64,000 bases of DNA from Cunninghamella blakesleeana (lineage: Eukaryota; Mucoromycota; Mucoromycetes; Mucorales; Cunninghamellaceae). Where the stretch lies: NCBI GenBank assembly GCA_017871115.1, contig JAFCIZ010000007.1:2666001-2730000 (forward strand), given 5' to 3'. The notes beneath the pieces are model-generated. The model had not been told where the DNA came from, searched no databases, and saw only the letters and a program-made list of their open reading frames with translations. Positions 59,572 through 64,000 of this stretch are shown here, piece by piece (the stretch's first letter is position 1; every line of letters starts with the position of its first letter). Position numbers and translations under genes: made by a program.

Positions 59572-61532
59572 TGATCGTTTTTTTGTATTTTTTGTTGAAG
59601 GTGTTGGATGGGATATTGTTGAAGATGTAGTTGATGGTGATTCTGGTGTAGAGTTGATAATGATTGTCGAATGGGTTGGTGAATTAATTGATATTGGTGA
59701 AGAAGTATTGGTGATTGGTTGGTCAATTGTCTTAGGAGAGGAAACCAAGGGGCTGATGGCCAGTTCGGTGTCAAAAGTGTTGCTTGTGTCGGTTGTAACC
59801 AAAGTCTCTGTATTATTTTGGATAATAGGTTCCAAGGAGGTGCTATGTATAAGCGACCTGTTATTGTTGACCAGTCCTTGGAAAAAGCATTGATCCAAGT
59901 TGCTTGATGATGATATTGAAGGGAAACAAATTTCTTGAGTTGGCTGTTGTTGTGTGTCGCAAAAAGATCTATTGAATGAGGTCCCCATAATTGATCTATC
60001 ATCTGAAATGTGTTCTTTGGTAGTGTCCATTCTATTTCTTGTTGAAGTTGGCGTGATGGTGCATCCGCAGGGTTTAGTTTGGACGGAACATATAGGGTGG
60101 ATAGGTATATGGATTGATGGAAGCATAGTTTCCAGATAGACATCGCTATTTGGTTCAGTATCAATGAACGAGTTCCCCCGTAATGTTGTACATAAGCAAT
60201 TGCCGAACGGTTGTCTGAGCAAATCTGTATATGTTGAAAACGTTGGAATTGTAGATGTTGAAATATCTTTTTGATTGTCAATAACTCTTTGACATTGATG
60301 TGGTATTTCAGTTCCTGTTTGGACCATTGACCCTGTATTTTCTGTTGATCCCATACTATAGCCCATCCTTTGTCTGATGCATCCGTGAAAATCTGAATTG
60401 TCGGTAGATTGTTGATAATGTGGTGTCCATTCCATTTCGTTAGTTGAGAGATCCACCAAATTAATTCTGCTTTCATTTGTTGATTGATCTGGCAATGGGA
60501 ATGATGTCTGAATCGATTTAGAATTTGAACCATGGATCTCGTCCGAAGTCTTGCTTGTTGATTGCCCAGTTGAGTGGCTAGAACTGTGCCTATGAATCTC
60601 GATAGGTTGGTCCAAGTTGTTGTTGTCTTTTTCAATAACTGGTAGGCCATGCGTCGTATCGATCTGATCTTCTTTCCTGGAACTGATATCATCATATCTT
60701 TTGAATTTATAATCATCCCTAAGTGTTGAATGTGTTGTTGGGGATTTAGAGAAGACTTTTTGGTATTTATCATCCATCCTAATTGTGTCATTTTTTCTAT
60801 TACTTGTTTGGTTTGAAGATTTGCTTGTGCTTTGGAAGATGCCATTATCAACAAATCGTCTAGGTAAGCTGTAATCCTTATACCCTTTCTTCTTGCCCAA
60901 CGAAGTATTGGTTTTAATATTTTTGTGAATATAAGTGGAGAAAGGCTGAGGCCGAATGGTAAAACTTTGTATTGGTATATTTGGTCTTTCCATTTGAATT
61001 GTAGTAGATGTCTTGAAGAAGGGTGGATTGGGATGTGATGAAAGGCGTCCTGAAGATCTATGGAGGTAAGGTAATCTCCTTGTTGTAGAAGTTTGGTTAT
61101 TGTCGTCATTGATTCCATCTTGAAGTGATAAGTTGGTAAATAATTGTTGAGTTGTTTTAAATTGAGAATGGTGCGAAGGCCTCCATCTTTCTTTGGAATT
61201 ACGAAGATGTTGGAGTGGAAACCTATTGAGTGTGGAGGGATTGGTTCTATGGCTTGTTTTTGTAATAAGGTTTGTATCTCTAATTCTATGGTGTTGGTGG
61301 AAGTCTGATTGTGTAGTTGCGGTTGATGATGAAATAGGTATGGAAAGGTGAGAGGAGGTTGGTGGCGAAGAGGAATTTTGTATCCTTGATGAATTATTTG
61401 ATGAATCCATGAAGGTAAAGGAGAAGGTAAGGAAGAAGACCAAAAGGAAGAGAAATAAGAAAGACGACCTCCTACAGGTATTATATCCTTTTGTTGGAAT
61501 GATGGCGTGAATGAAATTTTTGAAAAGAATTT
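59523..61532 (-). CDS. DIRS copy 2 reverse transcriptase / RNase H / methyltransferase-like
   Basis: Same 669-codon frame as copy 1, opening after a TAA at 61535, without an ATG before residue 139. YLDDLLI, TDASDKGWA, SDNRSA, NPADAPSRQ and YIAPPWN are kept. The few visible differences from copy 1 (for example WDQQKIQGQWS for WGQQKIQGRWS) are outside the catalytic motifs. Confidence 0.9.
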   Translation of the reverse strand, partial: KFFSKISFTPSFQQKDIIPVGGRLSYFSSFWSSSLPSPLPSWIHQIIHQGYKIPLRHQPPLTFPYLFHHQPQLHNQTSTNTIELEIQTLLQKQAIEPIPPHSIGFHSNIFVIPKKDGGLRTILNLKQLNNYLPTYHFKMESMTTITKLLQQGDYLTSIDLQDAFHHIPIHPSSRHLLQFKWKDQIYQYKVLPFGLSLSPLIFTKILKPILRWARRKGIRITAYLDDLLIMASSKAQANLQTKQVIEKMTQLGWMINTKKSSLNPQQHIQHLGMIINSKDMMISVPGKKIRSIRRMAYQLLKKTTTTWTNLSRFIGTVLATQLGNQQARLRTRSMVQILNRFRHHSHCQINQQMKAELIWWISQLTKWNGHHIINNLPTIQIFTDASDKGWAIVWDQQKIQGQWSKQELKYHINVKELLTIKKIFQHLQFQRFQHIQICSDNRSAIAYVQHYGGTRSLILNQIAMSIWKLCFHQSIYLSTLYVPSKLNPADAPSRQLQQEIEWTLPKNTFQMIDQLWGPHSIDLFATHNNSQLKKFVSLQYHHQATWINAFSKDWSTITGRLYIAPPWNLLSKIIQRLWLQPTQATLLTPNWPSAPWFPLLRQLTNQSPILLHQYQLIHQPIRQSLSTLHQNHHQLHLQQYPIQHLQQKIQKNDQWTMLAWNINHPKREN

Positions 61533-62383
61533 TTAATAAAAGGATTGTTAGAATTAGTGTTAGAATCTTTTGAATTATTAAATTTGTTGGATTGTTTAGC
61601 GTCGTATGAATTATTAGAATGTGGAAATCTTGATGGTGAATATTCTTCATTAGTGACCCCTGAATTAATGTCGTTATTAAAGGAGGATTTATGTCGGGGT
61701 TTATTACGCATGAATTTTTTATTTGTAGTTTGTTGGATAGACTGTTGAAGTTTAATGTGATCAGCCAATTCTTTTGGATCCATAAGAAGGTTATCATCAG
61801 CGGAAGGAGGGGAAACTCTTGTAGGCAGTCCTTTACAAACATTTTCTTGTCGAAGTGTAGTAAGGTGAGATGCCAAATCTGATAAAAGAGCATCGATATT
61901 TGCCAGAAAATCCAAGGTATGTTGTTGTTGTTGTTCCGGTGTCCAATTATTATAAAGAAGTTGATAAGTGAACCAATCCATTGGCCGAGTGATACCTGAT
62001 AATCGGTATTGAATATCATAAAGATGGTTATTAATAATCTTTGCCTGTGTTGATTGACTAACTTTGATTGATTTTGGTGGTTCATATGTGCGAAGAGTGT
62101 TTTTAGGGCAATCGAATATAAAACGGCGACGATCTGTATCCAGTAAAGTATGACGAAAGAAATCCTTTTGTATATAAGGGCATTGTTGTAACATATCGGC
62201 TGTAGGTGTGAAATCTGCACCAGGAAAACGGATTTGTACATTAGGATCTTCATTATAAAAAGGATAATTGGAAGAAGAGGTTTCCAATTGCTCAATTCTT
62301 TGGAGAAGATTAATGGCCCATTGTGGAGCTTGTTCATTAGAATTATTAGGAACATTATTAGATTCGTTAGTAGACATAATCAA
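61481..62383 (-). CDS. DIRS copy 2 gag-like protein
   Basis: 300 residues, one fewer than copy 1 in the N-terminal Ser run. Differences cluster in residues 33-50, where the sequence is low complexity. The basic Asn/Ser/His tail and the 52-nt overlap with the RT frame are the same. Confidence 0.85.
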   Translation of the reverse strand: MIMSTNESNNVPNNSNEQAPQWAINLLQRIEQLETSSSNYPFYNEDPNVQIRFPGADFTPTADMLQQCPYIQKDFFRHTLLDTDRRRFIFDCPKNTLRTYEPPKSIKVSQSTQAKIINNHLYDIQYRLSGITRPMDWFTYQLLYNNWTPEQQQQHTLDFLANIDALLSDLASHLTTLRQENVCKGLPTRVSPPSADDNLLMDPKELADHIKLQQSIQQTTNKKFMRNKPRHKSSFNNDINSGVTNEEYSPSRFPHSNNSYDAKQSNKFNNSKDSNTNSNNPFIKNSFQKFHSRHHSNKRI

Positions 62384-62419
62384 CGACGGAAGTCCAGTGC
62401 GTAGTAAAATAGTCGAACG

Positions 62420-62427
62420 AAAAGAAG

Positions 62428-62461
<34 letters not shown>

Positions 62462-62544
62462 ATTTTATAATAATTTTTAAAACTCAGTAGTAAAATTGTT
62501 CGATCTAAATAAAGGAAAAGAATGATAACAACAACTAATATCAC
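62420..62544 (-). repeat. DIRS copy 2, right inverted terminal repeat
   Basis: Reverse complement of 58249-58373, with a poly(A) run of about 30 at 62430-62459. The right-only end 62545-62562 is GAAAAGCGAAGTGTAATA. Confidence 0.9.
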
Positions 62545-62562
62545 GAAAAGCGAAGTGTAATA

Positions 62563-62761
62563 CTACTGATCTAAATCATTTAAACTCTTTACTACTTATT
62601 TTACTCGGCGGTCATTAAACTTTTGCTTTAATCCTGCTTATATTTTACTTATAATCATTATTTTATTTTCTTTTATTTTTTTATTTTATTTTATTTTTTT
62701 TAATTTTCTATTCCTTTATATTAAGTCGTTCTACTTATAAAACAGGAACTGGTGCTCACTG
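62563..62761 (+). repeat. LTR family 2, right part, with PBS-like motif
   Basis: It continues the LTR left at 58198: CTGATCTAAATCATTTAAAC, CTCGGCGGTCATTAAAC, and ends TTCTACTTATAAAACA at 62744. The PBS-like TGGTGCTCACTG is at 62750-62761, with leader sequence after it (ACTCATTCCTCATTT, TTAACCAAAAACCCACA) to about 62876. Confidence 0.7.
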
Positions 62762-62876
62762 GAAACTTATTATATACTCCAAATATAACTTATAATACTC
62801 ATTCCTCATTTCAAAAATAAATCTTAACCAAAAACCCACATAACACTATAAAAGGAAATTCTATTTTTCAAACAAC

Positions 62877-63400
62877 TGTTGCGCGATGGGTTCGCTTGGA
62901 TTATTTTAAAATCCAGTCCAACACTTTGATTGGCTAATATTTTTCTAGCATTTTTCTTACCACTTTTGATGTTAATTTTATTTAACATTTTTCATGCTAA
63001 TTTTTATTATTATTTTTATTAACAAAATTTATATCACTTATTTCATAATACACTTATCAACACTTTTAATATCATTATTGATATTAAAAATGGAATATCT
63101 AATTTTTATTTTAGTATAAATACTCGACCTTTTTTTCAATTTTTTGAAAAAACTTTAGTTAATTTTTATTATAATAATAAAGTACTTATATTAAAACAAA
63201 TAAGTCTATTAACTCATCTTTTTAGCTAAAGATTATATTTATTATTAATATTGTTGATTACTATCCAATATTACTTTATATTATAATATTATAATAATCG
63301 TTGATCTTTATCCGATATTATATTTATTTTATTTTATTTTAAATTTATTACTTTGTTTATATAATTGTTGATCTTTATCCAATTATATAGTTTATTTTAT
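62877..63400 (+). repeat. LTR family 1, second copy, truncated
   Basis: It starts TGTTGCGCGATGG and keeps AGTATAAATACTCGACC, TTAACTCATCTTTTTAGC and the GTTGAT-TATCC repeats of the copy at 56991. It stops inside the ATTTTATTTTATT tract where another LTR starts, so the rest is missing or lies beyond the window. Confidence 0.65.
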
Positions 63401-64000
63401 TGTCGCGCAGGATAATGATCCTACCGGTGTTTAAAAAGTTTTTTTAACTTTTGTTTTAATTGGTCAAGCTCACATCCACAGATGTACATCCACAACCGCA
63501 CATCCACAGACGCACATCCACAGATGTACATCCACAACCGCACATCCTTGACCGTATGACTTCTTTCTCTCTCTCTAAAATAAATTTTGTTTTAATATAA
63601 ATAGGAAAGAATATTTTTCTTTCTCTTTTGTTTTTTTTACTTTGTCAAATTTTTAAATAATATTTTATATAATAAATATTTTATTTGTCCAAACTAATTT
63701 TTATTTTTATTTTATTTTAATTTTATATTAATTTCTTAATTGAAATCATTTTTATTACTATAACAAGTATATTTTATTTCTTAAGTGAAATCTCTTTTTA
63801 TTTATATACAACATATATAAACTTTTATATTTTATTTTTAATTTTATTATTACTTTATTTGATTATTACTCTTTTTATATAATAATCTATTCTCTGACTT
63901 TTAAGTTCATTTGCATATACTTTTGAATTTTTTTAAATATTTTATTTTATTTTATCTTTTTATTTATCTTTTACTTTTTATTATATTAAGTCGTTCTACT
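63401..64000 (+). repeat. LTR family 2, third copy, running out of the window
   Basis: It starts TGTCGCGCAGG within the family 1 LTR. It has a 14-bp minisatellite (63472-63555, six units of ACATCCACAGATGT type), AATATAAATAGGAAAG near 63593, TTTGTCAAATTTTTAAA, TTCATTTGCATATACTTTTG and TTAAGTCGTTCTACT at the window end, where TATAAAACA and the PBS-like motif would follow. Confidence 0.65.

Larger units (their letters stand above)
58199..62562 (-). mobile_element. DIRS-like retrotransposon, copy 2 (complete)
   Basis: Same layout and strand as copy 1, and nearly identical. All three frames are open. It is inserted in an LTR (57722-58198 and 62563-62744); the related LTR near 34228-34290 shows the uninterrupted sequence. 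The flanks show no target duplication. Left flank ATTCTAT and right flank CTACTGATC meet at a short AT/ATA shared with the element ends. Confidence 0.93.

Noticed and set aside
63472..63555. CRISPR-like array
   Set aside because: The six 14-bp units are adjacent without spacers, and the organism is a eukaryote; this is a minisatellite.

Overview
The window is nuclear DNA of a filamentous, very AT-rich fungus. Genes have many short introns (GTAAGT-like donors, TAG or CAG acceptors), the proteins carry Asn/Gln/Ser homopolymers, and DIRS-type retrotransposons are present. A mitochondrial branched-chain ketoacid dehydrogenase, the DIRS elements and a PD-(D/E)XK nuclease relic of a kind common in Mucoromycota make an early-diverging lineage (Mucoromycota or a relative) the best guess. 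This is inference; no rRNA or ITS lies in the window.

Positions 1-31,300 and 36,400-48,120 are gene-dense housekeeping DNA. In order: protein disulfide isomerase (-), RNase P subunit p40 (-), a basic hypothetical protein (+), aspartyl aminopeptidase (+, 14 exons), a J-domain/Tmemb_185A fusion (+), mitochondrial adenylate kinase AK3 (-), a small hypothetical protein (-), a Yck/CK1-gamma-type casein kinase (+), a Gln/Asn-rich hypothetical protein (-), gamma-glutamyl phosphate reductase (-), a calcium-regulated mitochondrial ATP-Mg/Pi carrier (+), an AlkB-family dioxygenase (-), tRNA-Ser(CGA) (-), branched-chain ketoacid dehydrogenase E1-alpha (+), a BAR-PH-ArfGAP-ankyrin protein (+), a SAM methyltransferase (+) and an SMP-domain lipid-transfer protein (-). 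Exon joins were rebuilt by hand; in each multi-exon gene the splice phases agree and the total length fits the family where one is known. The genes do not form a pathway: this is ordinary eukaryotic synteny with divergent promoters and convergent 3' ends.

Positions 31,300-36,400 and 48,120-64,000 are accessory DNA. They hold a Ty3/Gypsy gag relic, LTR pieces of at least two families that share one primer-binding-site-like motif, two small secreted cysteine-rich proteins, a PD-(D/E)XK nuclease-like pseudogene with three in-frame TAA codons, and two complete, nearly identical DIRS elements (49,761-54,143 and 58,199-62,562) in the same orientation. Each DIRS has inverted terminal repeats, an internal complementary region, and gag, RT/RNase H/methyltransferase-like and tyrosine recombinase frames. 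The second DIRS sits inside an older LTR, so its empty site can be inferred from a related LTR copy near 34.2 kb. The most interesting signals are the internal evidence of how these DIRS copy their ends, their heavily overlapping reading frames, and effector-like genes embedded in LTR debris.
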